NCBI GenBank assembly: GCA_016792845.1
Contig: JAEUKH010000046.1
Coordinates: 62,001 to 126,000 of the forward strand
Length of the DNA stretch: 64,000 bases
Direction of reading: 5' to 3'
Source of the DNA: Myxococcales bacterium
Lineage (GTDB): Bacteria > Myxococcota_A > Polyangia > Polyangiales > Ga0077539
A program made the position numbers and the translations under genes. A model generated the notes under the pieces. That model made no database searches and was not told the DNA's origin. It saw only the letters and a program-made list of their open reading frames with translations. Shown in pieces: positions 24,044 through 33,604 of the stretch. Position 1 is the stretch's first letter. Each line of letters starts with the position of its first letter.

Positions 24044-25267
24044 ATGACCCGATACGCCCTCGTCTTTGCGCTCCTCACGGCCTCGTGCAGCATTGATTTT
24101 GACGGCTTTCTCCGCAACGACCTCGACGCGGGCGAGGGGCCGCGCGACGCCGGGCAGCCTCCGACCGACCTCGGCAACGCACCCACCGACACGGGCAACG
24201 CGCCCACCGACACGGGCAACGTGCCCACCGACACGGGCAACGTGCCCACCGACACGGGCAACGCGCCCACCGACACGGGCAACGCGCCTACCGACACGGG
24301 CGTCGTGGTGCCGACGCGCTGCGCCGCCCCGTACCTGGTGGTGCTCGCGCACAACCTCGACAACGGGCGGGCCGAGCTCCTGCGATGGAGCTACGCCGCC
24401 GGGCAGTCGGGCCCGTGCGCGAACCTGCCGATCGACGTCTCGCACCCGATCGCGATGGGGCTCGCGTTCGACAACCTCGATCAGGTGACCGGGCCGCAGC
24501 TCATCGTCGCCAACGCGAACGCCGTGTATCAGCTGAATGTTGAAGACGGCAGCCTGCGCAACATGGTCAGCGCCGAGGGCACGCCGCGGTCGATCTTTGA
24601 CCTGGTGTCAAACGGGAGCGGCACCTTCGCGGTGAGCTATTCGTTCACCGGAGACACCGGCAATCCCGGGCAAGTGGGCCTCGTTCGGGTCTTCAATCAC
24701 CGTCAAAATCTAAGGCTCGAACAGACCTGGATGCGGGGCTCGACCTTCGGTCAAAACGTGGTCTCGATGACGGCCTTTCCGGGCAATCAGGGGCAGTATC
24801 TGACGCTGCGTTCGCCCATGTCGAACAACACCTACTCGGCCTTCGTGACCTCGCCGTTCAGCGGCGCCCACAGCTTGAACTCGACGGCCATCATCGCCGA
24901 TCGCAACTTCGCGCGGTCGATGTACGCCTACCGCACCGCCGACCGGATCGGGCACTACGCGATGGCCCTCGGGGCCGACGGGATGACCCCCTACGTCTCG
25001 CTCCACACGGCCTCGGGGGTGTCATCGTCGACGGTGACCAACGCGTATCTGACCACCCTGCGGTGCAGCGGGCTGGTGTGTCCGAAGGTGACCCGCGCGG
25101 CCGCAGCGCCCGACGACCCCGGCGCCGGGGCCGCGATCTGCGAGGAGTCGCTGACCCAGTACCGCGTCGTTCGTTTCGGCGGCGCGAGCAGCGGCTGCGC
25201 GATGCTCGACACGGCGCAGATGCCGGGTCGCTGGCGCCTCGAAGACCTGGTGATGGTGCCGCGCTAG
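24044..25267 (+). CDS. Lipoprotein with PTDTGN repeats, unknown function
   Basis: A 407-residue predicted lipoprotein: signal peptide with lipobox LTASC (Cys15), followed by a linker of six seven-residue NAPTDTG/NVPTDTG units (residues 45-86). The folded part (about 95-407) is beta-rich, with segments such as PYLVVLAHNLDNGRAELLRW, GPQLIVANANAVYQLN and YLTLRSPMSNNTYSAFVTS, suggesting a beta-propeller, but no family is recognised. Six or so Cys residues in the domain could form disulfides. The linker repeats closely resemble those of the unrelated esterase lipoprotein at 2541. Confidence 0.72.
   Translation: MTRYALVFALLTASCSIDFDGFLRNDLDAGEGPRDAGQPPTDLGNAPTDTGNAPTDTGNVPTDTGNVPTDTGNAPTDTGNAPTDTGVVVPTRCAAPYLVVLAHNLDNGRAELLRWSYAAGQSGPCANLPIDVSHPIAMGLAFDNLDQVTGPQLIVANANAVYQLNVEDGSLRNMVSAEGTPRSIFDLVSNGSGTFAVSYSFTGDTGNPGQVGLVRVFNHRQNLRLEQTWMRGSTFGQNVVSMTAFPGNQGQYLTLRSPMSNNTYSAFVTSPFSGAHSLNSTAIIADRNFARSMYAYRTADRIGHYAMALGADGMTPYVSLHTASGVSSSTVTNAYLTTLRCSGLVCPKVTRAAAAPDDPGAGAAICEESLTQYRVVRFGGASSGCAMLDTAQMPGRWRLEDLVMVPR
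24176..24301 (+). repeat. Six 21-bp tandem repeats (N-A/V-P-T-D-T-G)
   Basis: Six in-frame copies of a 21-bp unit with only a few differences between copies. They encode a flexible acidic linker directly after the lipidation site. Confidence 0.92.
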
Positions 25268-25596
25268 CGCGCCGAGGCGCCGTCGCGGGCGTGCTCGCGG
25301 CGCCAGAGAAAGAGCGACAACCCGAAGGCCACGGCGACGAAGGTGTTGCAGAGCACGTACACCCAAAGGTGGCGCATCCCGCGCTGCCGGCCCTCGTACA
25401 GAATGAAGACGTTGGCGAGGAAGTAGAGCACCGTCACGTCGACGCTGAGCGTCGCGGCGGGGGCGTTGGCGTACGCGAGGGCCCGGAAGTTGGCGAGGCT
25501 CGCGCCCGGGCTCAGCCAGTAGGGCCCGGCGTAGTAGAGCGCCGTCGCGAGGCCGAGGGCGGCGAAGACGAGGTACATCCGTGAGAGAGTTTTCAT
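25264..25596 (-). CDS. DUF2834-type small membrane protein
   Basis: A 110-residue protein with three hydrophobic helices: MYLVFAALGLATALYYAGPYW, VDVTVLYFLANVFILYEG and LWVYVLCNTFVAVAFGLSLFLW. The order, with a conserved-looking NAPAATLSVDVTV segment before helix 2 and an R-rich loop before helix 3, is that of the DUF2834 family; function is unknown. The ATG at 25596 gives a natural N terminus. It converges on the repeat lipoprotein with a 4-bp overlap. Confidence 0.7.
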   Translation of the reverse strand: MKTLSRMYLVFAALGLATALYYAGPYWLSPGASLANFRALAYANAPAATLSVDVTVLYFLANVFILYEGRQRGMRHLWVYVLCNTFVAVAFGLSLFLWRREHARDGASAR

Positions 25597-25725
25597 GGGC
25601 CTCCGTGGGTCGCCCGAGGGTAGCGGCGAAGGCGGCGCTTCGGGGCCTTCGGACGCGGGGCGCGGTGACCGCTGACAGGCCCGTGTTCGCTTGATGCCCG
25701 TCATGGGCGCGGGTAAGGGCGCGCG

Positions 25726-27087
25726 GTGAAGATCGCGAAGCTTTGGGCGCGCGGCTACCGGAGCCTCCGTGATGTTGAGCTCGACCCGTTGGGGGCCTTC
25801 AACGTCTTTTACGGGCCGAACGGGAGCGGCAAGAGCAACCTGCTTCGGGCCATCGAGACGCTCCTCAGGGCCGCAGCGCTTTGGGCGGGGTACGAGCGAC
25901 CCGGTGACACGCGCTTCGCATCGGCGCTCATGCGCGGACGGGTGCTCCACGCCGATGACCGTCACCGTCACGCAGGGGCCCCGACGCTGCGTACGGTGCT
26001 CGGGCTTGAAGCCGTCGCCGAAGACGACCCGATCGAGCTTCAGCTCGCCGTGGGTCGTAGGGTGTTCCGCCGCGTTCGGCTTGAACTGACGATTGATTGG
26101 AGCGGCCCCCACGCCTTCGCGGCGGCCCTCGAAGCAACCCTCGACGGCCTCGCGTGGGCGCAGGTCGAGTCGGATGCGAGCGCGAACGAGCTCCGCGCGA
26201 TGTTGGCCCGCCTGGTGGCCTCGTTGTTTTGGATGGTGGGCGCCGACCGCACGCTCCGAGATGAGCGCCTCGCGTTGGACCCGCCCGAGGGCTCCCTCGC
26301 CAACGCTGAAGGCCTTGAGCCCGCGTCGAGCGTCATCGCAGCGCTGCGCGAGGGCAAGCTCCAGACGGCGATCTTTCACGCGAAGAATGAGCTCGACGCC
26401 GCGATGCGCAGCCGCTTCGAGCTGCTCCGCGTCTTGATCGCGTCGACCCTCGGTCTGCCGCCGCTCGATGTGGGGCGCGACCCTCGAACGGGGCTCATCG
26501 ACCTCAGACAAGCGCTCGGCGCCTCGGCCGAGTATCGTGACATTTCGATGCGAAGCGCGGGCCTCGGGGTCGAGCAGCTCGTCGCCATCGTCGCGTCGAT
26601 CGTCTTCGCGCAGTGCAGCGTGGTCGCGGTCGAAGAGCCCGAGGCGCACCTCCACGCGCCGACCACCGGGAGGAGCCTCCGCGCGCTCCTGAAGGCGCTC
26701 GTCGAACCCGCGGGTACCGAGCCGAAGCTCGTGCGTCAGCTCTTCATCACGACCCACTCGAATCTCTTCGACCTCGACCCCGCGGGGTACTGGGATGTCA
26801 GCCTCGAAGACGGCGCGACCCGCGTCGTGCGGCGCCCGCTCCACGAGATCTACCGCGACCATCTCGATGAGCCCGGCCCCGCGAAGCTGCTCTTGATGCA
26901 CGCGTTGAAGCAGTTCGGTGAAGAGGTCGTGTTTCGCGCGGTCGACGGCGCGGCCATCGGCACCCAAGAGATGCTGCGGCGGCTCGACGACGATGACCCC
27001 GTGGCCCTTGAGTTTGTGCGTGACATGCACGCCGCGGCGCTCGCTTCGCTGCGGCTCAAGGCCGGTCATGAAGAGAAGACCGCATGA
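25726..27087 (+). CDS. AAA15/RecF-like ABC-type ATPase
   Basis: A 453-residue predicted ATPase of the SMC/RecF-like type without a long coiled coil. Walker A is GPNGSGKS (residues 30-37) after the typical FRSL-like RGYRSLRDVELDPLGAFNVFYG. Walker B and signature region read VVAVEEPEAHLHAP (about 300-313), followed by the H-loop region QLFITTHSNLFDL. A Q-loop is not obvious. Such ATPases often work with a nuclease or effector encoded by the next gene, as in anti-phage and toxin-like pairs. The next gene here starts in an ATGA overlap but is frameshifted. The start is GTG at 25726. The A+T content is slightly higher than in neighbours. Confidence 0.82.
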   Translation: MKIAKLWARGYRSLRDVELDPLGAFNVFYGPNGSGKSNLLRAIETLLRAAALWAGYERPGDTRFASALMRGRVLHADDRHRHAGAPTLRTVLGLEAVAEDDPIELQLAVGRRVFRRVRLELTIDWSGPHAFAAALEATLDGLAWAQVESDASANELRAMLARLVASLFWMVGADRTLRDERLALDPPEGSLANAEGLEPASSVIAALREGKLQTAIFHAKNELDAAMRSRFELLRVLIASTLGLPPLDVGRDPRTGLIDLRQALGASAEYRDISMRSAGLGVEQLVAIVASIVFAQCSVVAVEEPEAHLHAPTTGRSLRALLKALVEPAGTEPKLVRQLFITTHSNLFDLDPAGYWDVSLEDGATRVVRRPLHEIYRDHLDEPGPAKLLLMHALKQFGEEVVFRAVDGAAIGTQEMLRRLDDDDPVALEFVRDMHAAALASLRLKAGHEEKTA

Positions 27088-27319
27088 AGGTCGTTCTCTT
27101 CGACGCCGATGCGGAGGGCGACGGGGCCCTCGAAAACAGTCATTGGGTGGCCGAACAGACCGCCGTGGCGCTTGCGCCCCAGGCCGTTGAGACGGGTGAT
27201 CCGCGGCGCGGCACAACACCCACGCCGAGACCTTGCCGGGCAGCGCGGGCCTCGGTCTCTTCGCGCTGGTGAGGCTCTTCGACAGTCTCGAATTCGAAGG
27301 CACCGAGGTCGTCGACTGA
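27084..27319 (+). pseudogene. Frameshifted small partner of the AAA ATPase
   Basis: The ATG overlaps the ATPase stop (ATGA), so the gene was translationally coupled. Frame one reads MKVVLFDADAEGDGALENSH and continues to about VALAPQAVETGD near 27200. Another frame, open from 27200, reads NTHAETLPGSAGLGLFALVR and ends EFEGTEVVD at 27319. The two halves have plausible composition but are out of phase, so a one-base indel between about 27170 and 27200 is likely. The restored protein would be about 78 residues. The alternative is that the intact frame ends at 27272 and the second part is chance. The family is unknown. Confidence 0.45.
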
Positions 27320-27404
27320 CCCGCTGGGCCGCCGCAGGGCGCCCCGTCGCCGCGGTCACGCCGACGCGCGCGTGGCGGCCTACGACGGCGCGCAGGCGCC
27401 AAAA

Positions 27405-27420
27405 CTGAATCGCCATTCAG
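27405..27420. promoter_or_regulatory. Candidate operator CTGAAT-N4-ATTCAG
   Basis: Perfect 6-bp inverted repeat 114 bp before fadN, in an A+T-rich island of an otherwise GC-rich spacer. The TGAAT...ATTCA core resembles sites bound by TetR-type FadR repressors of fatty-acid degradation. No such regulator gene lies in the window. Confidence 0.45.
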
Positions 27421-27533
27421 CGCGTGAGACCCCCTTGCCGTTGGGGCGCTGAGGGCGCAAGACTCCGGGCCCCGCAATACGGGTGGGGTGGCGCCGTGCG
27501 CCGTCTCTCGCTTGCGTTTGAAGGAGTGTTTGA

Positions 27534-29903
27534 ATGAACCGACCGATCCGACGGGTAGCCGTGCTCGGCGCGGGTGTGATGGGGGCAGGCATCGCCGCTC
27601 ATCTCGCCAACGCGGGTGTCGAGGTCCTTCTCCTCGACATCGTCCCTCCGAACCTCACTGAGGCTGAGAAGGCCGATCCGGCCGCGCGCAATCGCTTCTC
27701 GCAAGGCGGTTACGACAAGCTTCTCAAGAGCCGCCCTGCGGCGTACTCGCACCCCTCGCGGGCGCTGCTGGTCTCGGTGGGCAACTTCGACGACGACCTC
27801 GGCAAGGTGCGCGACGTCGACCTCATCATCGAGGCCGTGGTCGAGAACCTTGAGATCAAGCAGAAGCTCTTCGCCCGGCTCGAAGCCCAGATCGGCGAGC
27901 ACACCCTGGTGGCGTCGAACACCTCGGGGCTGCGCATCGCCGCGATGCTCGAAGGCCGCAGCGAGAGCTTCAAGAAGCGCTTCATGGTGATCCATTTCTT
28001 CAACCCGCCGCGGTACATGAAGCTCCTCGAGCTGGTGCCCGGGGTTGAGACCGACCCGGTGGCCTTCGCGCGGGTGCGGGCCTTCGGCCAAGACGTGCTC
28101 GGCAAGGGCATCGTGGTGGCCAAAGACACCACCAACTTCATCGGCAACCGCATCGGCGCGCACGCCATGATGGCCGCGATCCACCAGATGCTCGCGAGCG
28201 GCCTCACCCCCGAAGACGTCGACAGCATCGTGGGTACGCCCATGGGGCGGCCCAAGAGCGCGGCGTTCCGCACCGCTGACATGGTGGGCCTCGACACCTT
28301 CGCCCACGTCGCCGACAACTGCTTCAAGGCCCTCACGAGCGACGAAGACCGCGGCGTCTTCGAGGTGCCCGCGTACATCCGTACGATGATTGAAAAGAAG
28401 CAGCTCGGCGACAAGACCAAGGGCGGCTTCTACAAGAAGGCAGGCGAGGGGGTGCTCACCCTCGACCCCGCCACGGGCGATTACCGCGAGAAGAAGACCA
28501 CCAAAGAGGTGGCGAGCTTCATCAAGTCGTTGCGCGGGGTCGAAGACCTCGGCGAGCGGCTCCGGGCCCTCGTCGCAGACACCGGCCCCGCAGGCCAATT
28601 CGCGTGGAAGGTGCTGGCCCGCGGGCTCTCGTACTCGGCGCGCCGCATCGGTGAAATCAGCGACGACGTCGCCGCCATCGATGACGCCATGCGCTGGGGC
28701 TACAACTGGGAGCTCGGCCCCTTCGAGACGTGGGACGCCCTCGGCTTCGCCGCCACCGTCGACCGGATGCTCGCCGACGGCGTGAGCCTCCCGGCGGGGG
28801 TGGTGGCGATGCGCGAGAAGGGCGTCGCGCGGTGGTACCGCGAAGACGGCGCCGTCTACGACGTGAAGCTCGGCGAGTACGTCGCCCGCCCGAAAGACCC
28901 GCGCACGCTGCCGTACAAGGCCGTGCGTAAAGACGCGCCCTTGTTTGAAAACAACGGGGCCGTGCTCTACGACATCGGCGACGGCGCGGTGGCCCTCACC
29001 CTGCGCTCGAAGATGAACACCGTCGACCCCGAGACCATCGAAGGCTTCGAGCGGGCCCTCGACATCGCCGAGTCGCAATACGACGCGATGGTGCTCTTCA
29101 ATGAGGGCGACAACTTCTCGCTCGGCGCCAACCTCGGGCTCGTGGCGATGGCCGCGGCGAGCGGCGATTTCGAGTCGATTCGCTCGCTGGCGGCACGCTT
29201 CCAGGCGTCGAACCAGCGGGTGAAGTACGCCAAGATCCCGGTGGTGGCGGCGGCCCACGGCATGACCCTCGGCGGCGGCCTTGAGATGTGCCTCGGCGCC
29301 GACGCGGTGCAGGCCGCGCTCGAGACCTACGCGGGCCTCGTCGAGGTCGGCATGGGCCTCATCCCCGGCGGCGGCGGTTGTCTGAACCTCCTCTGGCGCG
29401 CCTTCGAGGGCATCGCCGAGGGCACCCAGTTTGACAACTACGCGTTGGTGACCCAGGTGTTCAAGAACATCGCCCTCGCCAAGGTCGCGACCAGCGCGCA
29501 AGAGGCCAAAGAGCTCGGGTTCTTCAGGCACAGCGACGGGGTCAGCTTCGACAAGGCGCGGCTCCTGCACGACGCCAAGAAGCGCGCCCTCGGGCTCGCC
29601 GGGGCGGGCTACCACGCGCCGGCGCCGCGGGCCTACAAGCTCCCGGGCGAGAACGGCATTGGCACCCTGAAGATGATGGTGCTGTCGCTCATCCAAGGCG
29701 GTCAGGCCACCGAGCACGACGGCACCGTGGCGATGAAGCTCGCCGAGGTGCTCTGCGGCGGCCTCGACGGCGCCGTCGGCCCGGTCAGCGAAGCGCGGAT
29801 GCTCGAGCTCGAGGTCGAAGCCTTCCTATCGCTCTGCGGCACCGAGAAGACCCAGGCGCGGATGCAGCACTTTTTGATGACCAACAAGCCCCTTCGTAAC
29901 TAA
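27534..29903 (+). CDS. fadN: 3-hydroxyacyl-CoA dehydrogenase / enoyl-CoA hydratase (FadN type)
   Basis: A 789-residue bifunctional beta-oxidation enzyme with the dehydrogenase first and the hydratase last, the order of Bacillus FadN (of similar length) rather than E. coli FadB. The NAD-binding site is VAVLGAGVMGAGIAAHLANAG (about 8-28); SNTSG and HFFNPPRYMKLLELV mark the active-site His region. The hydratase part (about 475-700) includes VVAAAHGMTLGGGLEMCLGAD and GLIPGGGGCL. It hydrates enoyl-CoA and oxidises 3-hydroxyacyl-CoA with NAD. The start codon has a good AAGGAG site, rare in this window. The thiolase gene fadA follows after 15 bp. Confidence 0.93.
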   Translation: MNRPIRRVAVLGAGVMGAGIAAHLANAGVEVLLLDIVPPNLTEAEKADPAARNRFSQGGYDKLLKSRPAAYSHPSRALLVSVGNFDDDLGKVRDVDLIIEAVVENLEIKQKLFARLEAQIGEHTLVASNTSGLRIAAMLEGRSESFKKRFMVIHFFNPPRYMKLLELVPGVETDPVAFARVRAFGQDVLGKGIVVAKDTTNFIGNRIGAHAMMAAIHQMLASGLTPEDVDSIVGTPMGRPKSAAFRTADMVGLDTFAHVADNCFKALTSDEDRGVFEVPAYIRTMIEKKQLGDKTKGGFYKKAGEGVLTLDPATGDYREKKTTKEVASFIKSLRGVEDLGERLRALVADTGPAGQFAWKVLARGLSYSARRIGEISDDVAAIDDAMRWGYNWELGPFETWDALGFAATVDRMLADGVSLPAGVVAMREKGVARWYREDGAVYDVKLGEYVARPKDPRTLPYKAVRKDAPLFENNGAVLYDIGDGAVALTLRSKMNTVDPETIEGFERALDIAESQYDAMVLFNEGDNFSLGANLGLVAMAAASGDFESIRSLAARFQASNQRVKYAKIPVVAAAHGMTLGGGLEMCLGADAVQAALETYAGLVEVGMGLIPGGGGCLNLLWRAFEGIAEGTQFDNYALVTQVFKNIALAKVATSAQEAKELGFFRHSDGVSFDKARLLHDAKKRALGLAGAGYHAPAPRAYKLPGENGIGTLKMMVLSLIQGGQATEHDGTVAMKLAEVLCGGLDGAVGPVSEARMLELEVEAFLSLCGTEKTQARMQHFLMTNKPLRN

Positions 29904-29918
29904 GGCAAGAGGTTGACC

Positions 29919-31091
<1,173 letters not shown>

Positions 31092-31199
31092 GCGCACCCG
31101 CGGGTCGAACACCCTGGCGGGCGTCGGGCGCGGGCCTGACGAGACCCCGTCAGGGTGTTTCTTTTTGTTTCATCAGGCACCATCGATGGGCGCACGCCG

Positions 31200-31865
31200 A
31201 TGAGCACCCTCGATTTCTATTTCGACTTCATCTCGCCCTACGCCTACCTCGCGGCGCTCAGGCTGCCCGCGCTGGCGGCGCAGTGCGGCGCGACGATCTG
31301 CTATAAGCCCATTCTTTTCGCGGCCTTGCTCGATGCCCACGGCACCCTCGGCCCGGCCGAGGTGCCCGCCAAGCGGCGCTACGTCTTCCTCGATGTGATG
31401 CGCAAGGCGCACCTTTTGGGGGTGCCGCTGGTGCCGCCTCCGTCGCACCCCTTCAACCCGCTCCTGGGCTTGCGCGTGGTGGCCGCGGCGCCCGAGGCTG
31501 CGCGCGAGGCCGTGGTGGGCTGCCTCTTTCAGGCCGCTTGGGGTCGCGGCGAGGGCATCACTGAGGCCGAGGGGGTGCGACAACACCTCGACGCGGCGGG
31601 CTTCGACGGCGCATCGCTGGTGGCCGCGGCGCACGAGACGCCGGCCAAGGCCGTGGTGAAGGCGAACACCGACGGGGCCCTCGCGGCGGGGGCCTTCGGG
31701 GTGCCGACGATGTGCGTCGAGGGCGATCTCTTCTGGGGCTTCGACAGCCTCGCGGCGCTTGAAGCGCGGCTCCGCGGTGAGGGGCCCGACGTGGCCGAGG
31801 CCCTCGCCCGGTGGGAGCATCTGCCCGCCTCGGCGGTGCGTGCGAAGGCCTCAGGGGCTCGCTGA
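31200..31865 (+). CDS. 2-hydroxychromene-2-carboxylate isomerase-like (DsbA-fold, kappa-GST)
   Basis: A 221-residue DsbA-fold protein. The N terminus LDFYFDFISPYAYLAA has the SPY motif typical of 2-hydroxychromene-2-carboxylate isomerases and kappa-class glutathione transferases, with Ser in place of the DsbA CxxC. The C-terminal half has GAFGVPTMCVEGDLFWGFDSL with the cis-Pro VPT that binds glutathione. The reaction is probably glutathione-dependent isomerisation or transfer in aromatic degradation; the substrate is not deducible. It lies 108 bp after fadA. The ATG at 31200 is chosen over an upstream start because FYFDF normally begins near residue 4. Confidence 0.85.
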   Translation: MSTLDFYFDFISPYAYLAALRLPALAAQCGATICYKPILFAALLDAHGTLGPAEVPAKRRYVFLDVMRKAHLLGVPLVPPPSHPFNPLLGLRVVAAAPEAAREAVVGCLFQAAWGRGEGITEAEGVRQHLDAAGFDGASLVAAAHETPAKAVVKANTDGALAAGAFGVPTMCVEGDLFWGFDSLAALEARLRGEGPDVAEALARWEHLPASAVRAKASGAR

Positions 31866-33446
31866 GAACTCGACGTTGACGGGGCGCGCGCCGGTGCGCC
31901 GCACGAACACCCGGCCGGTGCCGTCCTGGCAGACGTCGCGCTCGGCGTCGAGGCCCTCGCACGCGGGGTAGAAGCTCCCCTGGGCGCGGAGCGGCGTCAC
32001 GTCACAGTCGCGCACCCCGCAGGCGTTGGTGCGGACGCGAATGTCGGCGGCGAGCCATGAGAAATTGCTGCTCCCGAGCGAGGGGTTTTGCTGACACGGC
32101 ATGTTGACGAGCCCGTCGTCGACGGAGCCCACGGCGGCGCGGGTGATGCCGCCGCAGTGGATGGCCAGCACCGGGTGGGTGACGTCGTTGCGGGGGTCAC
32201 CGTCGGCGCAGAGCCCGTAGTCGCGGTAATAGTTCACCATGACGCGGTAGATGACCGACTCGGGCGGGTCGTCGAGGGTCACGTTTTCGGCGAAGCAGAA
32301 GGCCGCCGAGGCGCCGTCGCGCTCGCTCGGGTCGCAGGTGATGGTGTCGACGTCGAGGCGAGGGTTCCAACATCGGTTGGCGTCGCGCCAGCGGTCGCCG
32401 AAGGGGCTGGGGCTGTTCTCGCAGAGGCCGCTGCCGGGGGTGGGCGCGAAGCGGGTGTCGCTGGGCGACACGTTCCAATTCACGGTGCCGCCTGGGGCTT
32501 TACAGGTCTGAAAGTAGCAATCATCCTGGGTGAACCATTGGGCCGTCAGGGGCCGTCGCCGGTCGATCACGCTGAGATGCAGATCGAGGTCGGCGCCCGC
32601 GCTCTGGCCTTGGCCGCCTTTGCGATCCCAATCGAGCTCGACCCTCAGCCCGCGGCCCTGCACATACACCGGGAAGCGACACCGCCCCTCGGTGCCGTCG
32701 CCGCGCTCGAGGGTCGCCTCGACGGTGTAGCGCCCCGGGCGAGAGAGCGTCGCCGACAAGGTCGTCGCGCGCGGGTCGTCGATCGCAGGGCAGGGTGAGA
32801 CCCCCTCGGGGCAGCTCAGCTGCCAGGTGATGCTCCGGGCCGTGGGGTCGATCGCGCGACCGTCAATGCGGAGCGGCGCGAGCGGGGCCACCGCGAGGCT
32901 GCTCGGGCACGCGAGGGCGCCCACGCAGCGCCCGCCGTCGGCGCCCCCGTCGGCCGCGCTGTCGACCTCATCGACCCGGCCGTTGCAGTCGTCGTCGACG
33001 CCGTTGCAGCGCTCGGGCTCGGGCAGCTGGTCGCCCACACACTCGTTGCCGATCCACGCGGCGAGCTCAGAGCAGCGGGCCTCGCCGTCGGTGCAGCGGC
33101 CCACACCCCGACGGTCAGGAGGCCCCGAGAAGCACCGTCGGAGCTCCCCCGGGCGACACGGACAGCCCTCGTCGACGCGGCCGTCGCAGTCGTCGTCGAG
33201 GCCGTTGCCGCTGCCGAGGCCGCCGTCCTCGGTGGGGGCGCCGCAGCGCTCGACCTGGCCGCAAGGCCCCGGCGCGCACAGATCGACCGGGGGCACCTCA
33301 GGCCGTGTCAGAACATCGCGCGGACCGACGTCAACCGTGGTCGAGGCATCCACCCGCGGCGGCGCAGGGGGGGCTTCGCTCCCGCATCCGAGGCCGACGG
33401 CGAGGGCCATGGTCAGAGAGAGCCCGAGCCGGTGGGTCGTCACCAC
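31851..33446 (-). CDS. Lipoprotein with MopE-type metal-binding motifs
   Basis: A predicted lipoprotein of about 531 residues. After the hydrophobic LSLTMALAVGLGC lipobox there is a short linker, then two Cys/Asp-rich motifs of the MopE/putative metal-binding type: GNGLDDDCDGRVDEGC and CNGVDDDCNGRVDEVD. These motifs are common in secreted Myxococcota proteins and may bind Ca or Cu. A beta-rich middle part follows (Ig-like, RPGRYTVEATLERGDGTEG), then a domain with several Cys pairs and the segment LRVELDWDRKGGQGQSAGADLDLHLSV, which occurs in many myxobacterial surface proteins. The start is one of two adjacent GTGs (33446, 33443). The 3' end overlaps the isomerase by 15 bp. Confidence 0.77.
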   Translation of the reverse strand: MVTTHRLGLSLTMALAVGLGCGSEAPPAPPRVDASTTVDVGPRDVLTRPEVPPVDLCAPGPCGQVERCGAPTEDGGLGSGNGLDDDCDGRVDEGCPCRPGELRRCFSGPPDRRGVGRCTDGEARCSELAAWIGNECVGDQLPEPERCNGVDDDCNGRVDEVDSAADGGADGGRCVGALACPSSLAVAPLAPLRIDGRAIDPTARSITWQLSCPEGVSPCPAIDDPRATTLSATLSRPGRYTVEATLERGDGTEGRCRFPVYVQGRGLRVELDWDRKGGQGQSAGADLDLHLSVIDRRRPLTAQWFTQDDCYFQTCKAPGGTVNWNVSPSDTRFAPTPGSGLCENSPSPFGDRWRDANRCWNPRLDVDTITCDPSERDGASAAFCFAENVTLDDPPESVIYRVMVNYYRDYGLCADGDPRNDVTHPVLAIHCGGITRAAVGSVDDGLVNMPCQQNPSLGSSNFSWLAADIRVRTNACGVRDCDVTPLRAQGSFYPACEGLDAERDVCQDGTGRVFVRRTGARPVNVEFSASP

Positions 33447-33604
33447 GGCCAGACTGTAGCGTGCCGATGGTCGCTTTGCCTCGTTCTTACGGGGTGCGGG
33501 CCCAGAGGCGCGGTCGGGGCTGGAGTCAGGCTGTCGAATTGCGTTAGAAGGGTAGGCGTCAGAATGAGCAACGAGAGCCGGGTGTCGGGCGGGCGAGGGG
33601 CGTG

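Noticed and set aside
24176..24301. Tandem repeats considered as a CRISPR-like array
   Set aside because: The 21-bp units are directly adjacent without spacers and are in frame within a gene; no cas genes are present.
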